Shown piece after piece: positions 9,203 to 17,944 of a stretch of DNA of 64,000 nucleotides. The stretch spans positions 63,652 to 127,651 of the forward strand of contig NZ_JACKTY010000047.1 of the NCBI RefSeq assembly GCF_025822605.1. The letters are read 5' to 3'. Position 1 is the first letter of the stretch; every line of letters starts with the position of its first letter. The translations under genes were made by a program, and so were the position numbers. This DNA is from Mycolicibacterium komossense (GTDB lineage: Bacteria; Actinomycetota; Actinomycetes; Mycobacteriales; Mycobacteriaceae). The notes beneath the pieces were generated by a model. It ran no database searches. It worked only from the letters and a program-made list of their open reading frames with translations, and had not been told where the DNA came from.

Positions 9203-10767
9203 CGGATCTGCCGATCTGGGGCGGCGACGTCCGCCCGGGTACCTATGCCGGGCATGACGGATTGCTCTACGACCAGGGGCCGTCGACGTTCGCGGAACTG
9301 CTGGCGGGCACCACGGTGTGGACCGAGCGGACGTTCTTGGTCCACGGCGAGCGCCGGATCAGCTTCGCCGAGTTTCGGGCGGCCGCCCATGCCGCCGGCA
9401 TCCAGCTCAGGGACCTTGGGATCGGAACCGGCGACCGCGTCATGGTATTCGGCTACAACAGCCCGGAGTGGGTCGTCGCGCTGTGGGCACTATGGCTGAG
9501 CGGCGCTGTACCGGTATTGGCCAATCGCTGGTGGAGCCCGGCCGAAATCGAGCACGCGCTGGAACTTCTCGCGCCGCGGCACGTGCTGACCGACACGGCA
9601 TTGCCGATCGACGTGCCCCGCAGTGCGCTGGACGACCTGCGCACCTCGTTCGAGTCCGGCGGCGAGCCACCATCGTCCTCGGCATCGACCGACGCCGATG
9701 CCACGGCCCTGATCCTGTTCACCTCCGGTAGTTCAGGAATGCCGAAAGCGGTTGAGTTGTCTCGCCGTTCGGTGATCACCAATCAGCACAACATCCTGGC
9801 GCGCTCTGGCCGGCTACCGCATCTCCTCGACGCAAATTCCCGGCAGGTCGTCAGCCTGGCCACCACCCCGATGTTCCATATCGGTGGGCTCTCAAGCCTG
9901 CTGACCCACTTCCTGACCGGCGGGAAGATCGTCATGACCGAAGGTCGTTTCGATGCCGGGCAGATCATGGGGCTGATCGAGGGCGAAGGTATCCAGATCT
10001 GGGGTGCGGTGCCCACCATGGCGATTCGCGTTCTCGAACACCCCGACTTCGACAAGTATGATCTGTCGAGCCTGAAGTCCTGGCCACTCGGGGGCGCTCC
10101 GGTCACCACCGCTCTGCTTGACCGTATCCGGGCGAGACTGCCGAAGTTGCGCGAACGCGGATTGAGCAACACCTGGGGCATGACCGAGGCCGGCGGCTTC
10201 CTGACCGTCGCCGACGCCCGCGACCTGACCCTGCACCCTGGAACGGTGGGTCGGCCCTATCCCGTCGTCGAAATCCGGATAGCGCCCGGTGATTCCGATG
10301 GCATCGGCGAAGTGCTGGCGCGCTCGCCGACCGTGATGAACGGCTACGTCGGCGCTGACACCGATCAGAACGTCGACGCCGACGGGTGGTTGCGCACCGG
10401 CGATCTAGGCCACCTCAGCGACGACGGCTACCTCTTTATCGACGGGCGCAGCAAGGACGTCGTGATCCGTGGTGGCGAAAACATCGCCTGCCCGCAGGTC
10501 GAAGCCGCGATAGCCACACACCCGCGTGTCGTCGAGGTGGCCGCGCTGGGGCTTCCGCACCCCGACCTCGGTGAGGAGTTAGTGGCGGTCGTCGTACACA
10601 GCGCCGACTCCGAGCCGCCAACGGCCGCGGAGCTGTCGGCACACGTCACCGGTGTGCTGTCGTATTTTGCGGTACCCACCCGCTGGGAGATTCGGGCCGA
10701 GGCACTGCCGACGCTCGCCGGCGAGAAGATCGACAAACGCTCTTTAGCAAAGGAATTCAGCGCCTAG
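9199..10767 (+). CDS. Acyl-CoA synthetase / AMP-dependent ligase (FadD-like)
   Basis: A 522-residue class I adenylate-forming enzyme that would activate a carboxylic acid to acyl-AMP and then acyl-CoA. Visible motifs are the P-loop LFTSGSSGMPKAVELS (~residue 173), the A5 region NTWGMTEAGG, the hinge GWLRTGDLG, the A8 loop RSKDVVIRGGENI and the C-terminal catalytic lysine in GEKIDKRSL. It is coupled to the AIM24 gene by ATGA and convergent with the adenylate cyclase gene (4-base overlap at 10764-10767). The chain length of the substrate cannot be read from sequence. Confidence 0.9.
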   Translation: MTDLPIWGGDVRPGTYAGHDGLLYDQGPSTFAELLAGTTVWTERTFLVHGERRISFAEFRAAAHAAGIQLRDLGIGTGDRVMVFGYNSPEWVVALWALWLSGAVPVLANRWWSPAEIEHALELLAPRHVLTDTALPIDVPRSALDDLRTSFESGGEPPSSSASTDADATALILFTSGSSGMPKAVELSRRSVITNQHNILARSGRLPHLLDANSRQVVSLATTPMFHIGGLSSLLTHFLTGGKIVMTEGRFDAGQIMGLIEGEGIQIWGAVPTMAIRVLEHPDFDKYDLSSLKSWPLGGAPVTTALLDRIRARLPKLRERGLSNTWGMTEAGGFLTVADARDLTLHPGTVGRPYPVVEIRIAPGDSDGIGEVLARSPTVMNGYVGADTDQNVDADGWLRTGDLGHLSDDGYLFIDGRSKDVVIRGGENIACPQVEAAIATHPRVVEVAALGLPHPDLGEELVAVVVHSADSEPPTAAELSAHVTGVLSYFAVPTRWEIRAEALPTLAGEKIDKRSLAKEFSA

Positions 10768-11876
10768 TCGACGCGGCGCGCGCGGAATAGCTTCGTCTCT
10801 CCCTTGATACCTTTGAGCTTGCGGGCACCGGCGAACGACCACGCGAAGCCGTCGTCACCGATCACAGCGCGGGCGGACTCGGCGACCAGCACCGAACCTG
10901 GGCGAGCGGCCCCGGTCACGCGGCTCGCGGTGTTGACCGGACTGCCGAACCAGTCACCGGCCCGACTCACCGCCTCCCCCAACGCGATACCAACCCGCAG
11001 CATCGGCACGGCGTCGTCGGCGTCCGCGGCATCGACCAGGTCGAGCATCGCCGCCAGCAGCAGCTTCGGATCGGGGCTGACCAGCATGACCGCGTCGCCG
11101 ATAGCCTTGACGAAGCGCACCGGCGGCACGGCCACATCCCTGGCGATATCGGCCAACCGGTGCGAGAGCCGTTCCAGCTCTTCGGGTTCCACTGCTTCAC
11201 CGAGGCGGGTGAAGTCGACGAGATCGGCGAAGGCGACCGCGACCTGGCGCGCCCCGGGCATCGGTGCGCCGGCCGCGCGTTCGGAGGCATTGACGGCCTC
11301 GGTGTCCAATGAGTGCCGAAGCTGCAGCATCAGCATGTCGAGGATCATCGGCCCGAGCAACGGTGCGACCTGGCCGACCAGCGCCTCGGACTCTTCGGCG
11401 ATCTCCACTTCGGTCGCGCCAGGACGCAACACCGCACCCAGCGCGGTGTAGCGCATGACTTCGGCCGCGCTCGCCAAGCCTTCACCGAGCACCCGGGTGA
11501 CCTGCACGCACTGTTCAGCATCCAGCCCGAGGTCGATGAACTTCTGGATATAGGTGGCCACTTCGCCGTCGGCCCGCAGATGTACCGCCGCGTCCGGGTC
11601 GTCCACCCTGGGCAGGCCGGCGGCGCGCAGAATTCGCTCCGTCAGCTCGAGGTCGAGTCCGGTCTTCTCACTGAGCTCTCGGGTGGACACATACGATCCG
11701 TCGTCTCCGATGATCCGGCGCGACGCCAACAGCATCGGCGAAAACGCATTCTGGATCTGCTCGACGGTGATTCCGCGCTCCATCAGCCACGGAATCAGTT
11801 CCGCCCGCTCGGCGCGAGCGTCACCGTCAAGCCCGTCGAGAAGTCCCGAAGCCTCTATGTCGAAATCGGCCGCCAC
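10764..11876 (-). CDS. Class III adenylate cyclase with N-terminal regulatory domain (Rv1264-type)
   Basis: A 370-residue soluble cyclase. Residues ~1-195 are an all-helical regulatory domain, and the catalytic domain starts at QVAVAFADLVDFTRLGE. Both metal-binding aspartates (FADLVDF and AIGDAVMLV), the substrate-contact lysine (RFVKAIGD) and the transition-state Asn/Arg (PVNTASRVTG) are present, so it should be active. The sequence follows M. tuberculosis Rv1264, whose N-terminal domain autoinhibits the enzyme at neutral pH; the same control is inferred here. The start is GTG at 11876. It may be cotranscribed with the GAF regulator upstream (9-bp gap). Confidence 0.9.
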   Translation of the reverse strand: MAADFDIEASGLLDGLDGDARAERAELIPWLMERGITVEQIQNAFSPMLLASRRIIGDDGSYVSTRELSEKTGLDLELTERILRAAGLPRVDDPDAAVHLRADGEVATYIQKFIDLGLDAEQCVQVTRVLGEGLASAAEVMRYTALGAVLRPGATEVEIAEESEALVGQVAPLLGPMILDMLMLQLRHSLDTEAVNASERAAGAPMPGARQVAVAFADLVDFTRLGEAVEPEELERLSHRLADIARDVAVPPVRFVKAIGDAVMLVSPDPKLLLAAMLDLVDAADADDAVPMLRVGIALGEAVSRAGDWFGSPVNTASRVTGAARPGSVLVAESARAVIGDDGFAWSFAGARKLKGIKGETKLFRARRVD

Positions 11877-11885
11877 CGGGTCAAG

Positions 11886-13199
11886 TTACCTCGGTTCCGA
11901 ACGCAGCACGCGGGCGGCACGAACCGCCGGTGCGGTCGACGACGGCAGCAGCCCAGTCAGATCGTCGGGGTAGCACACCTGCACAGCGGCAGATTCCGGG
12001 AACCGGTAGGGCCGGCCTTGCACCAGACCGGCGAACTGTTTACGCAGTCGCGACATCTCGGCGCGGACGGTGACGACCCGGGAACGGTCGCCGTAGAGGT
12101 CACCTGCCAGCTCCGGGGCTGACCGGCCCTCCGGAAACATCGCGAGAACGAGCAGGATCTCGGCGTGCCGCAGAGTGATGCCGTGCCGCCAGCAGCCGAA
12201 CTGCCCCACCATTTCCAGGGCGGGTCCGCCGGGCCGGCGCAGATCGAGCGTCACCTGCGATACCGGCGCGTCACGCAACTCATCCTCGTCAGCCAGCCGG
12301 ACCAGCCAGCCGCCCGGCAGCAGCTCCACCTCGCACATCCCGAGCGGGGGGATCCACGCCCGGCCGGGCGCGATCTGTTCGGGCAGCAGCAGGCGATTGT
12401 GCAGGGGCAACGAATCGACGGCGGCGACCCACCCATCCTGGTCGACGGCCAACGCCGGTTTTCCGATCCGCGCCAGGATGGGCGCGGCCACCGTGCGGAG
12501 CCGGTTCAGGACACGGTCGTGTTGTTCCCGCAGGTGCGATTCGGCCAGGCGGGCCACGACGTCGACCAACGCGATGGTGGTCGGGTGCACGGTAGCCGCC
12601 GGGCCGGAGACGTCGACCACACCGATGACCTGCCCGGTGCGTGGGTCTTTGATGGGCGCGCCCGCGCAGGTCCAGGCGTGGTGGCTGCGCATGAAGTGTT
12701 CGGCGGAGAACACTTGGACGGCCCGGTTCGACACCAGCGCGGTGCCGATGGCGTTGGTGCCGACGGTGCCCTCACCCCAGTTCGCGCCTTCGACGAAGCC
12801 GAGCCGGTCGGCGTTGGCCAGCACCGTGGGCGAGCCGGACCGCCAGAGCACCCGGCCCTGCGCGTCGGCCACGACGAGGATGTTGTCCCCTTCGGCGACA
12901 AGGGATTCCAGACTTCGGGAGACATCGTCGAGCACCGACATCAGGCCCGACGACCGGCGGAGCATGTCGATCGCGCCGGACTCGACGACCGGCGGCCGCT
13001 GCCCGTCCGGGTCGACGCCCTTGGCCAGCATCCGCTGCCAGGAGTCGCCGATCACCGAACGGGGCCGCGCCGGAGCCCGGTTGCCTGCCATCGTCGCGTC
13101 GTAGACAGCCGACATGAGCCGCGCGAAACTGCGCGGATCTTCGCCGACAGCCACCGACGGTTCAGGCGTGGACAGGCTGGAGGAAAGGCTGGGCATCAC
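11886..13199 (-). CDS. GAF-domain transcriptional regulator (AcoR-like N-terminus, no AAA domain)
   Basis: A 437-residue regulator. An AcoR-type N-terminus (SWQRMLAKGVDPD) leads into a GAF domain with GANWGEGTVGTNAIGTAL and GVVDVSGPAATVHP. The C-terminal ~100 residues form a winged-helix-like domain (LTLRHAEILLVLAMFPEGRSAPELAGDLYG). There is no sigma-54 AAA module. Such proteins often sit beside alcohol or diol oxidation genes, and here an SDR and a butanediol-type dehydrogenase lie directly upstream. A dyad at 15201-15226 is a candidate binding site. The effector is unknown. Confidence 0.8.
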   Translation of the reverse strand: MMPSLSSSLSTPEPSVAVGEDPRSFARLMSAVYDATMAGNRAPARPRSVIGDSWQRMLAKGVDPDGQRPPVVESGAIDMLRRSSGLMSVLDDVSRSLESLVAEGDNILVVADAQGRVLWRSGSPTVLANADRLGFVEGANWGEGTVGTNAIGTALVSNRAVQVFSAEHFMRSHHAWTCAGAPIKDPRTGQVIGVVDVSGPAATVHPTTIALVDVVARLAESHLREQHDRVLNRLRTVAAPILARIGKPALAVDQDGWVAAVDSLPLHNRLLLPEQIAPGRAWIPPLGMCEVELLPGGWLVRLADEDELRDAPVSQVTLDLRRPGGPALEMVGQFGCWRHGITLRHAEILLVLAMFPEGRSAPELAGDLYGDRSRVVTVRAEMSRLRKQFAGLVQGRPYRFPESAAVQVCYPDDLTGLLPSSTAPAVRAARVLRSEPR

Positions 13200-13263
13200 A
13201 GTCGATTGTGCTCCCCGTCACACATCGGCGCTACTGGCCACCTGGCCAGGTCAGCGCGGCCCA

Positions 13264-14076
13264 TCAGCGGAAGACCAGCCCGCCGTCGATCAGCCCGGCT
13301 TGGCCGGTCATGTAGTCGGCGTCCGGACCGGCCAGGTAGGACACGAAACCGGCCACATCGTCGGGTGTCTCCGCCCGGCCAAGAGCAATCCCGCCGACGA
13401 ACTTTTCGTACGTCTCGCCTTCGGCCGCGCCGGTGAGCTCGGCGAAGCGCTTGTCGATCTCCACCCACATATCCGTGCCGACCACGCCGGGGCAGTATGC
13501 GTTGACCGTGATGCCGTCGGCGGCATGCTCCTTGGCGGCAGCCTGAGTCAGCGCGCGCACCGCGAATTTGGTGGCGCTGTAGACGCCGAGCATCGCGAAT
13601 CCGTCGTGGCCGGCAATGGATGAGGCATTGATAACCCGGCTGATCTTGCCGCCGTCTCTGTTTCCCAGTTCCTTGAATTTCGCGACGGCGGCCTGGATTC
13701 CCCACAGCACGCCGTTGACGTTGATCGCCCAGATCTTCGCGATCTCCCCGGCGGTCACGTCGGCGATCGGACCGACCAACGCGATACCGGCGTTGTTGAC
13801 CATGATGTCGAAGCCGCCCAGGGCGGACGCGGCGTGGTCGACCGCCGCGAACACCTGCTCACGGTCGCCGACATCGGCGACGAATGTGGTTGATTTCGAG
13901 CCCATTTCTGCGATCTCGTCGGCGACTTCGTTGATACCGTCGGGCTGCACGTCGACCAATGCGATATCGGCGCCGTCGCGGGCCAACCGCAACGCTATCC
14001 CGCGGCCGATCCCCCGGCCTCCTCCGGTGACAAGGGCGACTTTTCCGGCGAGGGTTCCATTTTGGGTCGTTGTCAT
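13264..14076 (-). CDS. SDR-family oxidoreductase (diacetyl/acetoin reductase-like)
   Basis: A 270-residue classical short-chain dehydrogenase. The coenzyme motif is VTGGGRGIGRG (~residues 17-27), DVQ at the end of beta-2 favours NAD(H), NNAG follows, catalytic Ser is in INASSIAG and Tyr/Lys in YSATK. The Ile/Val-rich end suits small secondary-alcohol substrates. It is 13 bp from the zinc-dependent butanediol-type dehydrogenase gene and transcribed with it. Acetoin/butanediol interconversion is inferred from that pairing rather than from any residue I can point to. Confidence 0.83.
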   Translation of the reverse strand: MTTTQNGTLAGKVALVTGGGRGIGRGIALRLARDGADIALVDVQPDGINEVADEIAEMGSKSTTFVADVGDREQVFAAVDHAASALGGFDIMVNNAGIALVGPIADVTAGEIAKIWAINVNGVLWGIQAAVAKFKELGNRDGGKISRVINASSIAGHDGFAMLGVYSATKFAVRALTQAAAKEHAADGITVNAYCPGVVGTDMWVEIDKRFAELTGAAEGETYEKFVGGIALGRAETPDDVAGFVSYLAGPDADYMTGQAGLIDGGLVFR

Positions 14077-14089
14077 GATTGATCTCCTC

Positions 14090-15136
14090 TCAGATCGTCG
14101 GGTCGACGAGAACTTTCATCTTCGCGCCGGCATGGAGAGCTTCGAATCCCTCGTCGATGACGTCGTCGATGGCGATCGACTCCACCCAGCCGGTGGTGTC
14201 GTAGGCGTCCTGAGCCATCAGCGCGATGACCGCCTGGAAGTCCGCCGAGGTGTAGCACAGCGATCCCTGGATTCGGGACTCGTTCATCACCAGATTCAGA
14301 AGTGGTGTGGTCAAGGGCTTTTCATAGATGGCGACGCTGACCATCGGCCGGCGCGCCCCGACGCACGCCAGTGCGGTCTCGACGGCAGGCGTTACGCCGG
14401 CGGCGTCGAAAACGGCGTCGGCGCCGCGGCCCTCGGTGTGATCGGCGATGAACGCAGGCACATCAAGTGCGGCCGGGTCCAGGGTGCGAGCACCGAGGGC
14501 TTCGATCGACGCGCGCCGGGTGGCTGACGGCTCGACCACAAAGGCGTCGTCGATCCCCTTGCCACGCAACGCAAACCAGAGTCCGATCCCGATCGGCCCG
14601 GCGCCGAAGACCATGGCGGTGTCACCTGGCTTGGTCTCCCCGAGGGTGGCGGCGTGGTACGCCACCGACATCGGCTCGACCAAGGCGCCGAGTTGCATGG
14701 AGACATTGTCGGGCAGTTTGTGCAGCATGTCGGCGGGGACGACGGTGTATTCCGCCATCCCGCCGTCGGACATCAGGCCGTGAAAACCGATCTGCGCGCA
14801 GATGTTGTAATTGCCTGCTTTGCAGGCTGGACAATGTCCGCATTTGTAGATCGGCTCGATGGCAACCCGGTCACCTTCCGACCAGCCGGTCACGCGAGAA
14901 CCGATATCGGTGATCACGCCGGAGAACTCGTGGCCCATCACCAGCGGCACCTGCGCGTGGGTCAACGGGTGAGGTTCGGTGGGGAAGAAAATCGGGCCGG
15001 CGTAGTACTCGTGCAGGTCGGTGCCGCAGATCCCGTTGTATCCCACCTTCACCTTGACGGTGCCGGGCCCAGGGCTGGGTTCGGGCACGTCGGCGATCTC
15101 GACTTTGTTCGGTCCGTAGTAGACAGCTGCTCTCAT
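14090..15136 (-). CDS. Zinc-dependent 2,3-butanediol dehydrogenase-like alcohol dehydrogenase
   Basis: A 348-residue medium-chain dehydrogenase. The catalytic zinc site is CGTD (Cys at ~37) with GHEFSG; the structural zinc loop has CGHCPACKAGNYNIC; the coenzyme loop is VFGAGPIGIG. The layout resembles (R,R)-butanediol dehydrogenase more than ethanol dehydrogenase. ATG 15136 gives MRAAVYYGPNKVEIA, the family start; the frame is open upstream to 15211 but that part has no domain. It is divergent from the flavin monooxygenase across a region with an obvious dyad. Confidence 0.88.
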   Translation of the reverse strand: MRAAVYYGPNKVEIADVPEPSPGPGTVKVKVGYNGICGTDLHEYYAGPIFFPTEPHPLTHAQVPLVMGHEFSGVITDIGSRVTGWSEGDRVAIEPIYKCGHCPACKAGNYNICAQIGFHGLMSDGGMAEYTVVPADMLHKLPDNVSMQLGALVEPMSVAYHAATLGETKPGDTAMVFGAGPIGIGLWFALRGKGIDDAFVVEPSATRRASIEALGARTLDPAALDVPAFIADHTEGRGADAVFDAAGVTPAVETALACVGARRPMVSVAIYEKPLTTPLLNLVMNESRIQGSLCYTSADFQAVIALMAQDAYDTTGWVESIAIDDVIDEGFEALHAGAKMKVLVDPTI

Positions 15137-15170
15137 GGCGCCATGTCTATGTGACCGCGACCACACCGCG

Positions 15171-15226
15171 AAAGAGTTGCAGGGGGTTGCGGTCGCGAAG
15201 AAGAGTTGCAACCGCGTGCAACTCTT
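15171..15226. promoter_or_regulatory. Operator-like dyad between the dehydrogenase and monooxygenase genes
   Basis: A perfect 10-bp inverted repeat, AAGAGTTGCA at 15201-15210 and TGCAACTCTT at 15217-15226, has a 6-bp spacer. A third copy of the half-site (AAAGAGTTGCA) lies at 15171-15181. It sits in the 125-bp region between divergent genes, where an activator could serve both. The GAF regulator coded nearby is the obvious candidate, by proximity only. Confidence 0.6.
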
Positions 15227-15261
15227 GCGGCTACCCGTCGCGAGGGTGTGACCTGGGGCAC

Positions 15262-17100
15262 ATGACCCAAACTTTGGAACCCACCACGGCTACCGACCCG
15301 GATGTCACCCCGCAGGAACGGGTGGACGCCTGGCTGGCCGATTTCGAGGCAGCGCTGGCCGTCCGGGATATCGACCGCGTCGTCGCGAAGTTCGCCACTG
15401 ACTGCTTCTGGCGGGACCTGGTGTCCTTCACCTGGAATATCAAGACGGTCGAAGGCCGCGACGGCGTTGCCGACATGCTGTCGGCCCGGCTGGGCGACAC
15501 CGACCCATCAGGCTTCCGGACCCGCGAGACGCCCACCGAAGACGGGGGCGTGACCTCGGCATTCATCGAGTTCGAGACGGCGACCGGCCGCGGGACCGGG
15601 CACCTGCGACTCAAGAGCAGCCCGGACGGAGACCACGCCTGGACGCTGTTGTCCGCCCTGCAGGAGCTCAAGGGCCACGAGGAGCGCAAGGGTGCGACCC
15701 GGGTACTGGGCGCGGTGCACGGCAGCGACCCCGATCGGCGGTCCTGGGCTGAGAAGCGCGCTGCCGAGGACGCCGCACTGGGCTACACGACACAACCGTA
15801 TGCGCTGGTCATCGGTGGCGGGCAAGGCGGAATCGCCCTCGGCGCCCGGCTGCGGCAGCTCGGCGTGCCGGCGATCGTCGTCGACCGCTACGAGCGGCCC
15901 GGGGACCAGTGGCGCAAACGCTACAAGTCGCTGTGCCTGCACGACCCGGTCTGGTACGACCACCTGCCGTACCTGCCGTTCCCGCAGAACTGGCCGGTGT
16001 TCGCACCTAAGGACAAGATCGGCGACTGGCTGGAGTTCTACACCCGGGTGATGGAGGTGCCGTACTGGTCGAAGACCACCTGTCTGTCCGCGTCGTTCGA
16101 CGCGGAGGCCAAACAGTGGACGGTCGAACTCGACCGCGACGGTGAGCGGCTGACCCTGCACCCGACGCAGCTGGTCCTGGCGACCGGCATGTCCGGCAAG
16201 CCCAGCGTGCCCACCTTGCCGGGGCAGGACATCTTCGCCGGCGAACAGCATCACTCCAGCCAGCATCCAGGCCCGGACCGCTACACCGGCAAACGCGCCG
16301 TGGTCATCGGCTCCAACAACTCCGCGCACGACATCTGCAAGGCGCTGGTGGAGAACGGTGTCGAGACGACGATGATCCAGCGGTCCTCGACGCACATCGT
16401 GAAATCGGACTCACTGATGGACCTCGGGCTCGGCGATCTGTACTCCGAGCGCGCGGTCGCCGCGGGGATGACGACGGAGAAGGCCGATCTGACGTTCGCC
16501 TCGTTGCCGTACCGGATCATGCACGAGTTCCAGATCCCGATCTACGACGCGATCCGCGAGCGGGACAAGGACTTCTATCAGCGGCTCACCGACGCCGGAT
16601 TCGAATTGGATTTCGGCGACGACGATTCCGGGCTGTTCATGAAGTACCTGCGGCGTGGGTCCGGCTACTACATCGACGTCGGCGCCTGCGACCTGGTGGC
16701 CGACGGGACCATCAAACTGGCCCACGGTCAGGTCTCGCATCTGACGGAAGATGCCGTCGTGCTGGCCGACGGCACCGAACTGCCTGCCGATGTGGTCGTC
16801 TACGCCACCGGGTACGGCTCGATGAACGGCTGGGCCGCGGACCTGATCGGCCAGGACGTCGCCGACAAGGTGGGCAAGGTCTGGGGTCTGGGCTCGGAGA
16901 CCGCCAAGGACCCGGGGCCGTGGGAGGGCGAACAACGCAACATGTGGAAGCCCACCCAGCAGGAGAACCTGTGGTTCCACGGCGGCAACCTGCATCAGTC
17001 ACGGCACTACTCGCTGTATTTGGCGCTTCAGCTCAAGGCCCGCCATGAGGGCATCCCGACGCCCGTCTATGGATTGCAAGAGGTGCATCATGTGAGTTGA
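15262..17100 (+). CDS. Flavin-containing monooxygenase with SnoaL-like N-terminal domain
   Basis: A 612-residue NAD(P)/FAD-dependent oxygenase. Residues ~15-160 form an NTF2/SnoaL-like domain (DFEAALAVRDIDRVVAKF). The FAD Rossmann motif VIGGGQGGIALGARL begins near residue 183, and WRKRYKSLCLHDP is typical of flavin monooxygenases. A Baeyer-Villiger-type FAGEQHHSSQ motif and the NADPH motif VIGSNNSAHD (~348) follow. An oxygenase acting on ketones, amines or sulfides is expected. ATG 15262 begins the conserved part. A candidate operator lies in the upstream divergent region. Confidence 0.87.
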   Translation: MTQTLEPTTATDPDVTPQERVDAWLADFEAALAVRDIDRVVAKFATDCFWRDLVSFTWNIKTVEGRDGVADMLSARLGDTDPSGFRTRETPTEDGGVTSAFIEFETATGRGTGHLRLKSSPDGDHAWTLLSALQELKGHEERKGATRVLGAVHGSDPDRRSWAEKRAAEDAALGYTTQPYALVIGGGQGGIALGARLRQLGVPAIVVDRYERPGDQWRKRYKSLCLHDPVWYDHLPYLPFPQNWPVFAPKDKIGDWLEFYTRVMEVPYWSKTTCLSASFDAEAKQWTVELDRDGERLTLHPTQLVLATGMSGKPSVPTLPGQDIFAGEQHHSSQHPGPDRYTGKRAVVIGSNNSAHDICKALVENGVETTMIQRSSTHIVKSDSLMDLGLGDLYSERAVAAGMTTEKADLTFASLPYRIMHEFQIPIYDAIRERDKDFYQRLTDAGFELDFGDDDSGLFMKYLRRGSGYYIDVGACDLVADGTIKLAHGQVSHLTEDAVVLADGTELPADVVVYATGYGSMNGWAADLIGQDVADKVGKVWGLGSETAKDPGPWEGEQRNMWKPTQQENLWFHGGNLHQSRHYSLYLALQLKARHEGIPTPVYGLQEVHHVS

Positions 17101-17588
17101 TGTCCGACTCGCCCATGCTGACGGGGCTGCCACCGATCGTCGGTGGCAGCCCCGCGGTGGTGATCCTGGGCAATATGCCGAGTGTGCTATCGCTGGCAGG
17201 GCAGCAGTACTACGGCAATCCGCGTAATGCGTTCTGGCGTATCACCGGCGAGCTGTTCAGCTTCTCCCCCGATGCGGCTTACGCCGATCGGTGCGCTGCC
17301 CTGGTGCGCTCAGGCATCGCGGTGTGGGATGTCCTTGCCTCCTGCCGCCGGATCGGCAGCCTGGATTCGGCGGTTGAACGAGACAGTATGGTGGCCAACG
17401 ACTTCGGCTCGTTCTTTGCCGCCTGGCCATCGATCGAACGGGTGTACTTCAATGGGGCGGCAGCAGAAGCGAACTACCGGCGCCTGGCTGGCGAGGTCGG
17501 GCCGTTGATGTATCGACTCCCGTCCACCAGCCCCGCGCACACCATGGCCTTTGCCGCGAAGCTGGCAGCGTGGCGGGTAGTCACCTAA
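17100..17588 (+). CDS. DNA-deoxyinosine (hypoxanthine) glycosylase, UDG superfamily
   Basis: A 162-residue compact uracil-DNA-glycosylase-fold protein. Motif A reads VVILGNMPS, followed by GQQYYGNPRNAFW, which is characteristic of the hypoxanthine-DNA glycosylase branch; the C-terminal motif is PSTSPAHTM. It should remove deaminated adenine (hypoxanthine) from DNA. The ATG overlaps the monooxygenase stop as TGATG; a TTG three bases upstream is a less likely start. Apart from that overlap it has no functional link to the preceding gene. Confidence 0.82.
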   Translation: MSDSPMLTGLPPIVGGSPAVVILGNMPSVLSLAGQQYYGNPRNAFWRITGELFSFSPDAAYADRCAALVRSGIAVWDVLASCRRIGSLDSAVERDSMVANDFGSFFAAWPSIERVYFNGAAAEANYRRLAGEVGPLMYRLPSTSPAHTMAFAAKLAAWRVVT

Positions 17589-17872
17589 AGCCGGTCGACG
17601 ATGTCCTTGGCCTCACGCAGCCCCATCCCCGTCTGGTCGCGCAGCACCTTGATCGCCTGAATACGCTGGCCCTGCAGCGCGAGCTGCCGTACCTCGGCGC
17701 TCACACCCGACTGCGGCGACTGGGCAACCGGCACTACACCGGACTGACCCGCATTGCGGGCGCCCCACTCCAGCGCCGCGACCCGCCGCTCCAATTCCTC
17801 GACGCGCCGGCGCAGGCCCTCATCGTCACCGCTGGCGTTGTTCGAACTGCCGAAGAGTCCCATGGTCGTCAT
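17585..17872 (-). CDS. Ribosomal protein L7/L12 C-terminal-like protein
   Basis: A ~95-residue protein. An N-terminal coiled-coil stretch (EGLRRRVEELERRVAALE) is followed by an L7/L12 C-terminal-like helix pair, QAIKVLRDQTGMGLREAKDIVDRL. The real L7/L12 belongs to an rpl operon and is longer, so this is a stand-alone relative; such small proteins are common in actinobacteria and of unknown role. The start is ambiguous: ATG 17872 (MTTMGLFGSS) or ATG 17863. It overlaps the glycosylase gene end by 4 bases, convergently. Confidence 0.72.
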   Translation of the reverse strand: MTTMGLFGSSNNASGDDEGLRRRVEELERRVAALEWGARNAGQSGVVPVAQSPQSGVSAEVRQLALQGQRIQAIKVLRDQTGMGLREAKDIVDRL

Positions 17873-17944
17873 TCTCGTTGATCCAGCGGTGACGTCACGC
17901 ATCCGGCAAGGAAATCACACGTCAATACTCAATCAATGCGGTTG

